A stretch of DNA of 64,000 bases from JAITWN01 sp050486285 (GTDB lineage Bacteria > Pseudomonadota > Gammaproteobacteria > SZUA-140). The stretch spans positions 1 through 64,000 of the forward strand of contig JBJHCZ010000010.1 in NCBI GenBank assembly GCA_050486285.1, given 5' to 3'. The position numbers and the translations under genes are program-made. The notes beneath the pieces were generated by a model. The model was given only the letters and a program-made list of their open reading frames with translations. It was not told the origin of the DNA and did not search any database. How positions within the stretch are numbered: position 1 is the first letter of the stretch; each line of letters starts with the position of its first letter. This document shows, one piece after another, positions 55,252 to 64,000 of the stretch.

Positions 55252-55831
55252 CCCTGAGATCCTTCAGCAATCCGTCCGCGATTCCGTAGATCCAGCCGTG
55301 TACCGACAGCGCCTGCTCGCGGGCGATGGCCTGCTGCACGATCGTCGTCTGCCAGACCTTGCGGGTCTGCTCGCGCACGTTGAGTTCGCACATCAGGTCG
55401 AGTCGCTCGTTGGGGTCTGCGATCCCGTCGATGCGGCTGTGGTGGTGACGCCGGATGCGCTTGATATCCTTGATCCAGTTGTCGATCAGGCCATGCGGGC
55501 GGTCGTCCAGCGCGGCCTTGACGCCGCCGCAGCCGTAATGTCCGCAGACGATGATGTGCCTGACCTTCAGGATATCCACCGCGTATTGCAGTACTGAAAG
55601 GCAATTCAGGTCGGTGTGCATTACAATGTTCGCGACGTTGCGGTGCACGAACAGCTCCCCGGGCAGCAGGCCGACGATTTCGTTCGCCGGCACGCGGCTG
55701 TCGGCACAACCGATCCACAGGTACTGCGGGGATTGCTGATGCACCAGCCGCGAGAAAAAATCGGGGTCTTCGTCGCTGGCGGCGGTGGCCCATTTCCTGT
55801 TGTTCTCGAACAAGTGTCGCAATGGGCTCAT
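55235..55831 (-). CDS. can: Beta-class carbonic anhydrase
   Basis: The 198-residue zinc enzyme converts CO2 and bicarbonate. The ligands Cys42, Asp44 (GCADSRVP), His98 and Cys101 (VCGHYGCGG) match E. coli Can numbering exactly. It is about 20 residues shorter at the C-terminus. Supply of bicarbonate would serve PEP carboxylase and acetyl-CoA carboxylase, both encoded in this window. The start codon is separated from the divergent truA start by one base. A TATAAT on the minus strand at 55869-55864, inside truA, is a candidate -10 box. Confidence 0.96.
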   Translation of the reverse strand: MSPLRHLFENNRKWATAASDEDPDFFSRLVHQQSPQYLWIGCADSRVPANEIVGLLPGELFVHRNVANIVMHTDLNCLSVLQYAVDILKVRHIIVCGHYGCGGVKAALDDRPHGLIDNWIKDIKRIRRHHHSRIDGIADPNERLDLMCELNVREQTRKVWQTTIVQQAIAREQALSVHGWIYGIADGLLKDLRVRFDD

Positions 55832-55832
55832 G

Positions 55833-56657
55833 ATGTCGAATCCGCCGGATGTTCCAGCAGGGGATTATAGCGATACGGCGCGTATCGCGCTCGGCATCGA
55901 ATACCATGGCGGCGGATTCAGCGGCTGGCAGATTCAGCCCGGCCGGCGCACCGTGCAGGACTGCGTCGAGCAGGCATTGTCGCGCGTCGCCGACGAGCCG
56001 GTGCGCGTGATCTGCGCCGGCCGCACCGACACCGGCGTACACGCGCTCGGGCAGGTCGTCCATTTCGAGACAATGGCCGCGCGCCCGCTGCGCGCCTGGG
56101 TCCTCGGCGGCAACGCTCATCTGCCAGCGGATGTCCGCCTGCTGTGGGCGGAATCCCCGGGCAACGATTTCCATGCGCGCTTCTCGGCCGAGCGTCGCCA
56201 TTACCGCTACGTAATCTGCAACACGCCGATCCGTCCCGCAGTGCTGGCCGGTCGCGTCGCCTGGCACTACCGGCCGCTCGATATCGCGCCGATGCAGGTG
56301 GCTGCGCGCGATCTGCTCGGCGAGCATGACTTCTCGTCGTATCGTTCGTATGCCTGTCAGGCGAAGCATCCCGTACGCACCGTGCATCGCCTCGAGGTCA
56401 GTCGTCATGACCGCTTCGTGGTCATCGACATCGTCGCCAACGCCTTTCTGCATCACATGGTGCGCAACATCGCCGGGGTACTGATGGACATCGGCAGCGG
56501 CAGGCAGCCGCCGGGCTGGGCCGCCGACATCCTCGCGGCCCGCGACCGCGTCGCCGGCGGCGTCAATGCCCCGCCCGACGGCCTCTACTTCGTCAATGTC
56601 GAGTATCCGTCGCGATTCGGTCTCCCGCGCGTCCCCGCGGGTCCGCAGGTCTGGTGA
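55833..56657 (+). CDS. truA: tRNA pseudouridine(38-40) synthase
   Basis: The 274-residue enzyme modifies U38-U40 in the anticodon arm. The catalytic Asp is in CAGRTDTGVHALGQVVHFE, followed by DFHARFSAERRHYRYVICN and AFLHHMVRNIAGVLMDIG. Start choices are ATG 55830 or 55833; the second gives MSNPPDVPAG, comparable in length to the E. coli start MSDQQQPP. The gene is head-to-head with can without an intergenic region, so its promoter must lie inside can. Confidence 0.96.
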   Translation: MSNPPDVPAGDYSDTARIALGIEYHGGGFSGWQIQPGRRTVQDCVEQALSRVADEPVRVICAGRTDTGVHALGQVVHFETMAARPLRAWVLGGNAHLPADVRLLWAESPGNDFHARFSAERRHYRYVICNTPIRPAVLAGRVAWHYRPLDIAPMQVAARDLLGEHDFSSYRSYACQAKHPVRTVHRLEVSRHDRFVVIDIVANAFLHHMVRNIAGVLMDIGSGRQPPGWAADILAARDRVAGGVNAPPDGLYFVNVEYPSRFGLPRVPAGPQVW

Positions 56658-56671
56658 GCGCGGCCGTTCGA

Positions 56672-56700
56672 TTGTCTGGCGCAGCTTTCCCGTGTATCTT
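56672..56700 (+). promoter_or_regulatory. Candidate promoter of trpF
   Basis: TTGTCT (56672-56677) and TATCTT (56695-56700) are separated by 17 nt in the 61-nt gap between truA and trpF. Each hexamer fits four of six positions. The predicted start near 56707 would leave a leader of about 12 nt, so no trp-leader peptide or attenuator is possible. Confidence 0.4.
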
Positions 56701-56718
56701 GTAGCAAGTACCCGGAAC

Positions 56719-57360
56719 ATGCGCACTCGTATCAAGATCTGCGGCATTACCCGCCCCGAAGACGCGGAAATCGCGGCCACCCTCGGCGCCGATGCCATCG
56801 GTCTCGTGTTTCATGACCCGAGCCCGCGCCAAGTCGACGCAGCGCAGGCGGCCTGCGTCGTCGCCGCGCTGCCGCCGTTCGTCGCTGCCGTCGCGTTGTT
56901 CGTCGACGCCCCCGCCGAACGCATCCGCCGCGTCCTGGACAGCGTGCGCATCGACCTGATCCAGTTTCATGGCGACGAGCCACCCGAAGTCTGCCGCGGT
57001 TTCGGGCGGTCGTATATCAAGGCGATCCGCATGCGTCCCGGCATCGACCTCGTTGCCGAGGCGCGCCGCTATCACGAGGCGTCGGCGCTGTTGCTCGACA
57101 CCTACGTCAAGGGCGTCCCCGGCGGTACCGGCGCGACCTTTGACTGGCGGTCGTTGCCGCCGGATCTGGCTTGCCCGGTCATGCTGGCCGGCGGCCTCAA
57201 ACCGGGCAACGTCGCCGAGGCAATCCGCGCCGTTCGCCCCTACGGCGTCGATGTCAGCGGCGGCGTCGAGGCCTCCGGCGGCATCAAGGACGAAGAGAAG
57301 CTGAAGGCATTCTTCGCCGCAGTCGCCACTGCCGACGCCGAACGGACGCATGAAGACTGA
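56719..57360 (+). CDS. trpF: Phosphoribosylanthranilate isomerase
   Basis: The 213-residue (beta/alpha)8 enzyme catalyses the third tryptophan-specific step. It starts MRTRIKICGITRPEDAEIAA with the catalytic Cys8, has the FHGDEPPEVCRGFG region, and VDVSGGVEASGGIKDEEKLK with the catalytic Asp and phosphate loop. It is a stand-alone enzyme, not fused to TrpC as in E. coli. The ATG at 56719 is chosen by alignment; the open frame upstream belongs to the truA shadow. Confidence 0.96.
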   Translation: MRTRIKICGITRPEDAEIAATLGADAIGLVFHDPSPRQVDAAQAACVVAALPPFVAAVALFVDAPAERIRRVLDSVRIDLIQFHGDEPPEVCRGFGRSYIKAIRMRPGIDLVAEARRYHEASALLLDTYVKGVPGGTGATFDWRSLPPDLACPVMLAGGLKPGNVAEAIRAVRPYGVDVSGGVEASGGIKDEEKLKAFFAAVATADAERTHED

Positions 57361-57390
57361 TCGTTGGCACGAACAAATCAAAATCAGGAG

Positions 57391-57501
57391 CAGCAGTCGG
57401 TGGCCGTCTCCATGACGGGACCGTCCGCCGCAGGGATGCGGCGGAGAGCTACAGGGATGTATTCACGCGTGTCCCGTCATGGAGACGGCCACCGACTGCT
57501 G
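57391..57501. repeat. Long-armed intergenic palindromic element D
   Basis: Perfect 31-bp inverted arms are at 57391-57421 and 57471-57501. The 49-nt interior contains the hairpin CCGCCGCA-GGGA-TGCGGCGG (57425-57444) followed by AGAGCTACAGGGATGTATTC (57445-57464), which resembles the interior of element A read on the minus strand. It lies in the 179-nt gap between trpF and trpB. A trp transcript crossing it would form a very stable hairpin. The rest of the gap (57502-57539) only holds the trpB leader. Confidence 0.85.
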
Positions 57502-57539
57502 TCAGCATTGATCATCGACAAGATGCAATATCGAAAGAA

Positions 57540-58738
<1,199 letters not shown>

Positions 58739-58742
<4 letters not shown>

Positions 58743-59560
58743 GCCGGATCGAGGCCTGTTTCAAGCGGCTGAAGGCGGCGCGCAGGAAGGCGCTGGTACC
58801 GTATATCACCGCCGGCGATCCCGATCCCGCGATCACCGTTCCGCTGATGCACGCGATGGTCGGGGCCGGCGCCGACATCGTCGAACTCGGTGTGCCGTTC
58901 TCGGACCCGATGGCGGACGGCCCGGTCATCCAGCGTGCGAGTGAGCGCGCGCTGCGTCATCACGTGAGCCTGCGCGGCGTACTCGACATGGTCGCGAGAT
59001 TTCGCGAGCAGGACGCCGACACCCCGGTCGTGCTGATGGGCTATCTGAATCCGGTCGAGGCGATGGGCTACGCTGCGTTTGCGCAGGCCGCGGCCACGGC
59101 CGGCGTCGACGGCGTGCTGACCGTCGACCTGCCGCCGGAGGAGGGCGACGGCTTCATCGACGCCTTCGCGGCGGCGGGACTCGACCCGATCTTCCTGGTC
59201 GCGCCGACGACCACGTCGGCGCGCATGGACCGGATATGTGCGGCCGGCAGGGGATTCCTCTATTATGTATCCCTCAAGGGCGTGACCGGCGCCGCGAATC
59301 TCGATATCGGCGCGGTCAGCGAACGGATCGCCGAGTTGCGACGCCATACCGGCCTGCCGGTCGGCGTCGGCTTCGGCATCGCCGATGCCGACAGCGCCGC
59401 GCGCGTCGCCAGGGTCGCGGACGCGGTGGTCGTCGGCAGCGCGCTGGTGCGCCTGATCGAGGACAATGCCGGCGCCGGTGCGGGGCCGCTGACCGCCGCG
59501 ATCGTCGAGCGCCTCGGCGGCATGCGCGCCGCGATCGACAAGGATTCCGACAAGTCATGA
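58739..59560 (+). CDS. trpA: Tryptophan synthase alpha chain
   Basis: The 273-residue TIM-barrel subunit releases indole from indole-glycerol phosphate. The catalytic Glu49 and Asp60 (IVELGVPFSDPMAD) fall at the canonical positions when the GTG at 58739 is used as start, which supports that choice. Loop 6 (VAPTTTSARMDRI) and the phosphate site (GVGFGIADAD) are present. The stop overlaps accD by 4 nt. Confidence 0.97.
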
Positions 59561-60423
59561 ACTGGTTTGAAAAACTGTTGCCATCGAAGATACGCACCGA
59601 GGGCGGTCGCAAGAAGTCGATCCCGGAAGGGCTGTGGACCAAGTGCAGCGCCTGCCAGCAGATCCTCTATCGCGCCGAACTCGAGCGTAATTTCCATGTC
59701 TGCCCGAAGTGCGGCTATCACGAGCGCATCGGCGCGCGCCTGCGTCTGGAGATGTTTCTCGATCCCGGTGATCGCGCCGAGATCGGCGCCGGGATCGAGC
59801 CGACCGATTTCCTGAAATTCCGCGATTCGAAGAAATACCGCGACCGCCTGACCCAGGCGCAGAAGGCCACCGGCGAGAAGGATGCGCTCGTCGTCATGAG
59901 CGGCAGGCTCAAGGCCATGCCGATCGTCGCCGCCGCGTTCGAATTCGGTTTCATGGGCGGTTCGATGGGTTCGGTCGTCGGCGAGCGCTTCGTGCGCGGG
60001 GTCAACCAGGCGATCGAGGACCGCTGCCCGCTGATCTGCTTTTCCGCGAGCGGCGGCGCCCGCATGCAGGAGGCCCTGGTGTCGCTGCTGCAGATGTCGA
60101 AGACCAGCGCGGCGCTGGCGAAGCTGAACGAGGCCGGTATCCCGTATATCTCGGTGATGACCGATCCGACGATGGGTGGCGTCTCGGCCAGTCTGGCGAT
60201 GCTTGGCGACATCAACGCCGCCGAGCCGAATGCGCTGATCGGCTTCGCCGGCCCGCGCGTCATCGAGCAGACCGTGCGCGAGAAGCTGCCGGAAGGCTTC
60301 CAGCGCAGCGAGTTTCTCGTCGAGCACGGCGCGATCGACACCATCATCGACCGCCGCAACATGCGCGACAAGGTCCACAGCCTGCTCGCGATGCTGACCG
60401 GCGCGCCTGCCACCGCCAACTGA
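59557..60423 (+). CDS. accD: Acetyl-CoA carboxylase carboxyltransferase beta subunit
   Basis: The 288-residue subunit pairs with AccA to transfer CO2 from biotin to acetyl-CoA. The N-terminal zinc ribbon is Cys30-x2-Cys33 and Cys49-x2-Cys52 (KCSACQQ ... HVCPKCGYH). The crotonase-type core has FMGGSMGSVVGERFVRGVNQ, FSASGGARMQEAL and DPTMGGVSAS. The ATG overlaps the trpA stop. The trpFBA-accD-folC-dedD-cvpA-purF order is common in gammaproteobacteria. Confidence 0.98.
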   Translation: MNWFEKLLPSKIRTEGGRKKSIPEGLWTKCSACQQILYRAELERNFHVCPKCGYHERIGARLRLEMFLDPGDRAEIGAGIEPTDFLKFRDSKKYRDRLTQAQKATGEKDALVVMSGRLKAMPIVAAAFEFGFMGGSMGSVVGERFVRGVNQAIEDRCPLICFSASGGARMQEALVSLLQMSKTSAALAKLNEAGIPYISVMTDPTMGGVSASLAMLGDINAAEPNALIGFAGPRVIEQTVREKLPEGFQRSEFLVEHGAIDTIIDRRNMRDKVHSLLAMLTGAPATAN

Positions 60424-60449
60424 GCGCGACTCCCGCGCGGCACCTTCCG

Positions 60450-61739
60450 ATGCGTCACGACACCCTGGCCGGCTGGCTGGCGTGGCTGGAGCAACTGCAT
60501 CCGCGCGCGATCGACCTCGGCCTCGAGCGCGTCGGCGCGGTCGGTCAGCGCCTCGGCGTCACGCGATTGCCATGCCCGGTCGTCACCGTCGCCGGCACCA
60601 ACGGCAAGGGTTCGACGGTCGCGATGCTGGAGTCGATGCTGTCCGCCGCCGGTCATCGCGTCGCCTGCTATACCTCCCCGCACCTGCTGCGCTACAACGA
60701 ACGCGTGCGCATCGACGGTCGCGAGGCCGACGATGCCGCGCTGTGCGCCGCGTTTGCCCGCGTCGATGCGGCGCGCGGCGACACCAGCCTCAGCTATTTC
60801 GAGTTCGGCACGCTGGCCGCCCTCGACCTGTTCGCGCGCGCGGCGCCCGATGTCGCGGTCCTCGAGGTGGGGCTCGGCGGGCGCCTCGATGCCGTCAATA
60901 TTATCGATCCCGATGTCGCCATCGTGACGTCGATCGGTCTCGACCATGTCGAATGGCTCGGCGCCGACCGCGACGCGATCGGCGCCGAGAAGGCCGGCAT
61001 ATTCCGCGCGAAGCGGCCCGCGGTCTGCGCCGATCCGGCGCCGCCGCAGGGTCTGCTGCGGGTCGCGGCCGAACGCGGCGCGCGGCTTCATTGCCTCGGC
61101 CGCGAGTTCGATGTGGAGCTTCCGGAAGCAGGCGCGGGATGGCGCTGGCACGGACCGGGCAGGCGCATCGACGCGCTGCCGCCGCCCGGACTCACCGGCG
61201 AGTATCAGTATCGCAATGCCGCCGGGGCCCTGATGGCGCTCGCGCTGTTAGCCGCCTCGCTCGCGGTCGGCGACGACGCGGTGCGTACGGGGCTGGCGCG
61301 GACCCGCCTGCCCGGGCGATTCCAGCGCCTCCCGGGGGCGATCATCCGCGTACTCGACGTCGCGCACAACGTTGACGGTACGCGCGCGCTGGCGGCCAAC
61401 CTTGCCGCCATGCCGGTCGCCGGCGCGACGCGCGCGGTGTTCGCGGCGCTGGGCGACAAGGATGTCGACGGTATGGTATCGTCGGTGTCCGATGTCGTCG
61501 ACGAGTGGCATGTCGCAACGCTGCCGGTCGGCCGGGCCGCGCCCGCGGAGCGGCTGCGCTCAGCCGTCGCCGCATGCGCGGCGAGCGCGGCGGCGGTGCA
61601 CCCCGATGTCGCCTCCGCCTACCGCGCGGCGCTCACGCGCTCGCGACCCGGCGACCGGGTCGTCGTCTTCGGATCCTTTTATACGGTCGGCGCAGTGCTC
61701 GAGGTCGAGCAGGGGGCGGATCTCCCGGCCGAGGCCTGA
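60450..61739 (+). CDS. folC: Dihydrofolate/folylpolyglutamate synthase
   Basis: The 429-residue Mur-ligase-like enzyme adds glutamate to dihydropteroate and folates. The P-loop is VVTVAGTNGKGSTVAMLES, followed by YTSPHLLRYNERVRIDG and VLEVGLGGRLDAVNIID; the C-terminal domain has VLDVAHNVDGTRALAANL. It lies 26 nt after accD. Length matches E. coli FolC (422). Confidence 0.96.
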   Translation: MRHDTLAGWLAWLEQLHPRAIDLGLERVGAVGQRLGVTRLPCPVVTVAGTNGKGSTVAMLESMLSAAGHRVACYTSPHLLRYNERVRIDGREADDAALCAAFARVDAARGDTSLSYFEFGTLAALDLFARAAPDVAVLEVGLGGRLDAVNIIDPDVAIVTSIGLDHVEWLGADRDAIGAEKAGIFRAKRPAVCADPAPPQGLLRVAAERGARLHCLGREFDVELPEAGAGWRWHGPGRRIDALPPPGLTGEYQYRNAAGALMALALLAASLAVGDDAVRTGLARTRLPGRFQRLPGAIIRVLDVAHNVDGTRALAANLAAMPVAGATRAVFAALGDKDVDGMVSSVSDVVDEWHVATLPVGRAAPAERLRSAVAACAASAAAVHPDVASAYRAALTRSRPGDRVVVFGSFYTVGAVLEVEQGADLPAEA

Positions 61740-61757
61740 TTCGAGAACATCATCCCG

Positions 61758-62363
61758 ATGAATGAACCCGCTGATACCCACGATCGCAGGCAGCGTCTCT
61801 GGCATCGGCTCGTCGGCGCGGCGGTGCTCGCGGCGCTGGCGGTGATCCTGGTGCCGATCCTGATCGACTTCCGCGAAGACGACGGGACAGCGATTACGCG
61901 CAGCAACATCCCCGAGCGGCCGGCAGGCTTCCGCGTCGAGGAGATCTCGCTGATGCCCCCGCTTGCGCCGCAGTCGGCGCCGGAATCGGTGTCTGCTGTG
62001 GTATCTGGCGTCGAATCCGGTTCCGGCGCCCCGCCAGAGTCCCGGCCCGAGTCCCCGCCGGCGCCCGCTGCGCCTGCAGGTGGCGCCGCGCCGCCCGCGC
62101 CGGCCTCTCCTGCCTCCGGCCCGCCGCTGCACGGCTTTGCGGTCCAGGTCGGCAGCTTCTCCAGCAGGGAGAACGCGACCGCGATGCGTGACCGCCTGCG
62201 CGGCCACGGTTTCAGCGCATTTATCGACCAGGCCTCGGTCGACGGCCGGGCCGTCTACCGGGTGCTGGTCGGCCCCGATGCCCGTCGTGAACACAGCGAG
62301 CGCCTGCGCGACCGGCTTGCCGGTGAGCAGAACCTGCGCGGCGTCGTGGTTGCCTACGAATAG
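61758..62363 (+). CDS. dedD: SPOR-domain cell-division protein, DedD-like
   Basis: The 201-residue bitopic protein has a short cytoplasmic N-terminus, one TM at about 18-37 (LVGAAVLAALAVILVPILID), a long proline/alanine-rich periplasmic linker (about 75-120) and a C-terminal SPOR domain (GFAVQVGSFSSRENATAMRD through RLAGEQNLRGVVVAYE) that binds denuded septal glycan. The place between folC and cvpA is that of dedD in E. coli. Confidence 0.93.
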   Translation: MNEPADTHDRRQRLWHRLVGAAVLAALAVILVPILIDFREDDGTAITRSNIPERPAGFRVEEISLMPPLAPQSAPESVSAVVSGVESGSGAPPESRPESPPAPAAPAGGAAPPAPASPASGPPLHGFAVQVGSFSSRENATAMRDRLRGHGFSAFIDQASVDGRAVYRVLVGPDARREHSERLRDRLAGEQNLRGVVVAYE

Positions 62364-62413
62364 CGCACCGGACGGCGGACCCCAGTAATGATAAAATACC
62401 GGGCCTGACGGGC

Positions 62414-62941
62414 GTGACCTGGCTGGATTTCGTCATCCTTGCGCTGATCGCGCTGTCGGCGGTCTACGGTGCCTTTCGCGGCTTCGTCCGCGAGGTGCTG
62501 TCGCTGGTCGTCTGGGTGCTGTCCTTCTGGATCGCTTCCCGCCATACCTGGGACGCGGCGGTGTATCTGGAGGCATGGATCCCGCACCAGGACGCGCGGC
62601 TGGTCGCGACCTTCATCGCGCTGTTTTTCGCGGTGCTGGTCGTCGGCATGCTGATCAGCCGGCTGATCGTCAGGCTGGTGCGCGCCAGCGGCATCAGCGG
62701 CGATCGCAGCCTCGGGGTGCTGTTCGGCCTGCTGCGCGGCATCGTCATCGTCGTGTTGCTGGTGATGGTGACCGCGATCACGCCGCTGGCCGATGGCGAG
62801 GCATGGCGGCAATCGTGGCTGGTCGGTCATTTCGAGTCGCTCGCGGCGTGGTCGCTCGATGTGCTGAAGAGCGGTCTCGGCGAGCAGGGCCTGCTGCCGG
62901 AGCCCGGACGCAGGCGGGAATTTTCTGATGAGGGTGGATGA
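62414..62941 (+). CDS. cvpA: CvpA family membrane protein
   Basis: The 175-residue protein has about four TM segments (WLDFVILALIALSAVYGAFR, LSLVVWVLSFWIASRH, TFIALFFAVLVVGMLISRLI, LLRGIVIVVLLVMVTAITPL) and a polar C-terminus. CvpA is needed for colicin V production and has been linked to envelope stress; its biochemical role is unknown. The start is GTG, 50 nt after dedD. The TGA is immediately followed by the purF ATG. Confidence 0.92.
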   Translation: MTWLDFVILALIALSAVYGAFRGFVREVLSLVVWVLSFWIASRHTWDAAVYLEAWIPHQDARLVATFIALFFAVLVVGMLISRLIVRLVRASGISGDRSLGVLFGLLRGIVIVVLLVMVTAITPLADGEAWRQSWLVGHFESLAAWSLDVLKSGLGEQGLLPEPGRRREFSDEGG

Positions 62942-64000
62942 ATGTGCGGAATCGTAGGCGCGGTCTGCCGCGGCAATGTCAACCAGTCTTTGTATGACGC
63001 GCTGACGGTGTTGCAGCATCGCGGTCAGGATGCGGCCGGCATCATGACCGCCGACGGCAACCGCCTGTACCTGCGCAAGGAGAACGGGCTGGTGCGCGAT
63101 GTCTTCGACACTGCGCACATGCTGAACCTGCAGGGCAACTACGGCATCGGCCATGTCCGCTATCCGACCGCCGGCTGCGAGACCTCGTCGGAGGCCCAGC
63201 CGTTCTACGTCAATTCGCCCTACGGCATCGCGCTCGCCCACAACGGCAACCTGACCAACGCCGAGAAGCTCAAGGACGACCTGTTCCGCGAGGACAAGCG
63301 TCACATCAATACCGAGTCGGATTCCGAGGTGCTGCTCAATGTCTTCGCGCACGAGCTGCAGAAGAGCGGCAAGCTGCGCATCGACGAGAACGACATCTTC
63401 GACGCGGTCGCCGGCGTGCATCGGCGCTGCCGCGGCGGCTATGCCGCGGTCGCGATGATCACCGGCTACGGCGTGATAGGTTTCCGCGATCCCAACGGCA
63501 TCCGCCCGGTCGTGTTCGGCAAGCGCGAGACCCCGGACGGCGTCGAGTACATGATCGCCTCGGAAAGCGTCGCCCTCGATGTGCTCGACTTCGAACTGGT
63601 GCGCGACATCGCGCCGGGCGAGGCGGTGTTCATCACCCTCGACGGCAAGCTGCACAGTCGCCAGTGCGCCGACAATCCGGTACACACCCCGTGCATCTTC
63701 GAATATGTCTACCTCGCGCGGCCCGATTCGGTCATCGACGATATCTATGTCTACAAGGCGCGGCTGCGCATGGGCGAGCGCCTGGCCGGCAAGATTCGCC
63801 GCGAGTTCCCGGATCATGACATCGATGTCGTGATCCCGATCCCCGACACCAGCCGCACCGCGGCGCTCGCGCTCGCCAACGAACTTGGCGTGAACTATCG
63901 CGAAGGCTTCATCAAGAACCGCTATATCGGCCGAACCTTCATCATGCCGGGACAGCAGATGCGCAAGCGTTCGGTGCGGCAGAAACTCAACGCGATCGAT
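62942..64000 (+). CDS. purF: Amidophosphoribosyltransferase, N-terminal 353 residues (3' end outside window)
   Basis: The frame is open from the ATG to the right edge. The enzyme commits PRPP to purine synthesis. The Ntn-type glutaminase nucleophile is Cys2 (MCGIVGAVCRGN), which becomes N-terminal after Met removal; GHVRYPTAG, LAHNGNLTN and NTESDSEVLL are conserved. The PRPP loop lies in VVIPIPDTSRTAALALA. About 150 of the roughly 505 residues are missing at the edge. The gene begins directly after cvpA, as in the E. coli cvpA-purF operon. Confidence 0.97.
   Translation, partial: MCGIVGAVCRGNVNQSLYDALTVLQHRGQDAAGIMTADGNRLYLRKENGLVRDVFDTAHMLNLQGNYGIGHVRYPTAGCETSSEAQPFYVNSPYGIALAHNGNLTNAEKLKDDLFREDKRHINTESDSEVLLNVFAHELQKSGKLRIDENDIFDAVAGVHRRCRGGYAAVAMITGYGVIGFRDPNGIRPVVFGKRETPDGVEYMIASESVALDVLDFELVRDIAPGEAVFITLDGKLHSRQCADNPVHTPCIFEYVYLARPDSVIDDIYVYKARLRMGERLAGKIRREFPDHDIDVVIPIPDTSRTAALALANELGVNYREGFIKNRYIGRTFIMPGQQMRKRSVRQKLNAID

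Noticed and set aside
57361..57539. trp attenuator before trpB
   Set aside because: The hairpin is a long perfect palindrome with a repeat-family core; no leader peptide with Trp codons and no T-tract.

Overview
This window is a high-GC chromosomal segment of a gammaproteobacterium. It carries the complete tuf / S10-spc-alpha ribosomal protein block in enterobacterial order, a fused 1299-residue PurL, HolC, LptFG, PerM, DedD-CvpA-PurF and a PcnB that aligns closely with the E. coli enzyme. The general style suggests an environmental (Chromatiales-like) gammaproteobacterium, but the genus cannot be fixed from sequence alone.

Layout. 1-14000: 3' end of tuf, then rpsJ to rplQ without interruption, closed by a strong intrinsic terminator; a 17-bp-spaced sigma70-type promoter sits before rpsM. 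14000-28600: perM, bcp, dapA, a very short BamC-like lipoprotein, purC, purL, a Bax-type glucosaminidase, a polysaccharide deacetylase, an FKBP isomerase, a diguanylate cyclase, a small membrane protein and prfC. 28600-31270: an AT-richer accessory island. It holds two integron-type gene cassettes (a 345-residue orphan and a higBA toxin-antitoxin pair), each ending in an attC site, with no integrase in the window and a broken SRPBCC gene at the right edge. 31250-41400: DUF2914 protein, valS, holC, pepA, lptFG, a cluster of small envelope proteins and tRNA-Glu(CUC). 41550-46400: pcnB-folK-deoxynucleoside kinase-panB-panC and panD. 46500-55830: glgA-ppc on the minus strand, gnd-zwf-pgi on the plus strand (glucose-6-phosphate and oxidative pentose phosphate metabolism), and a beta-carbonic anhydrase. 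55830-64000: truA, trpF, trpB, trpA, accD, folC, dedD, cvpA and the first 353 codons of purF, all on the plus strand.

The signals least explained by ordinary genes are four intergenic inverted-repeat elements (15728-15932, 17163-17235, 46388-46532, 57391-57501). Three have nearly perfect 29-34 bp arms that differ from locus to locus. Two of these (15728-15932 and 57391-57501) share a conserved interior: a small hairpin followed by a CAGGGATG..TTCA core. The other strong signals are the CALIN-like cassette pair with diagnostic self-complementary cassette ends, and a pcnB gene whose only well-placed start is an AUU codon behind a good Shine-Dalgarno, matching the unusual AUU start known for E. 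coli pcnB.

Limits: names rest on recalled family sequences and visible motifs; no database search or folding calculation was run. Promoters and operators are pattern matches only.
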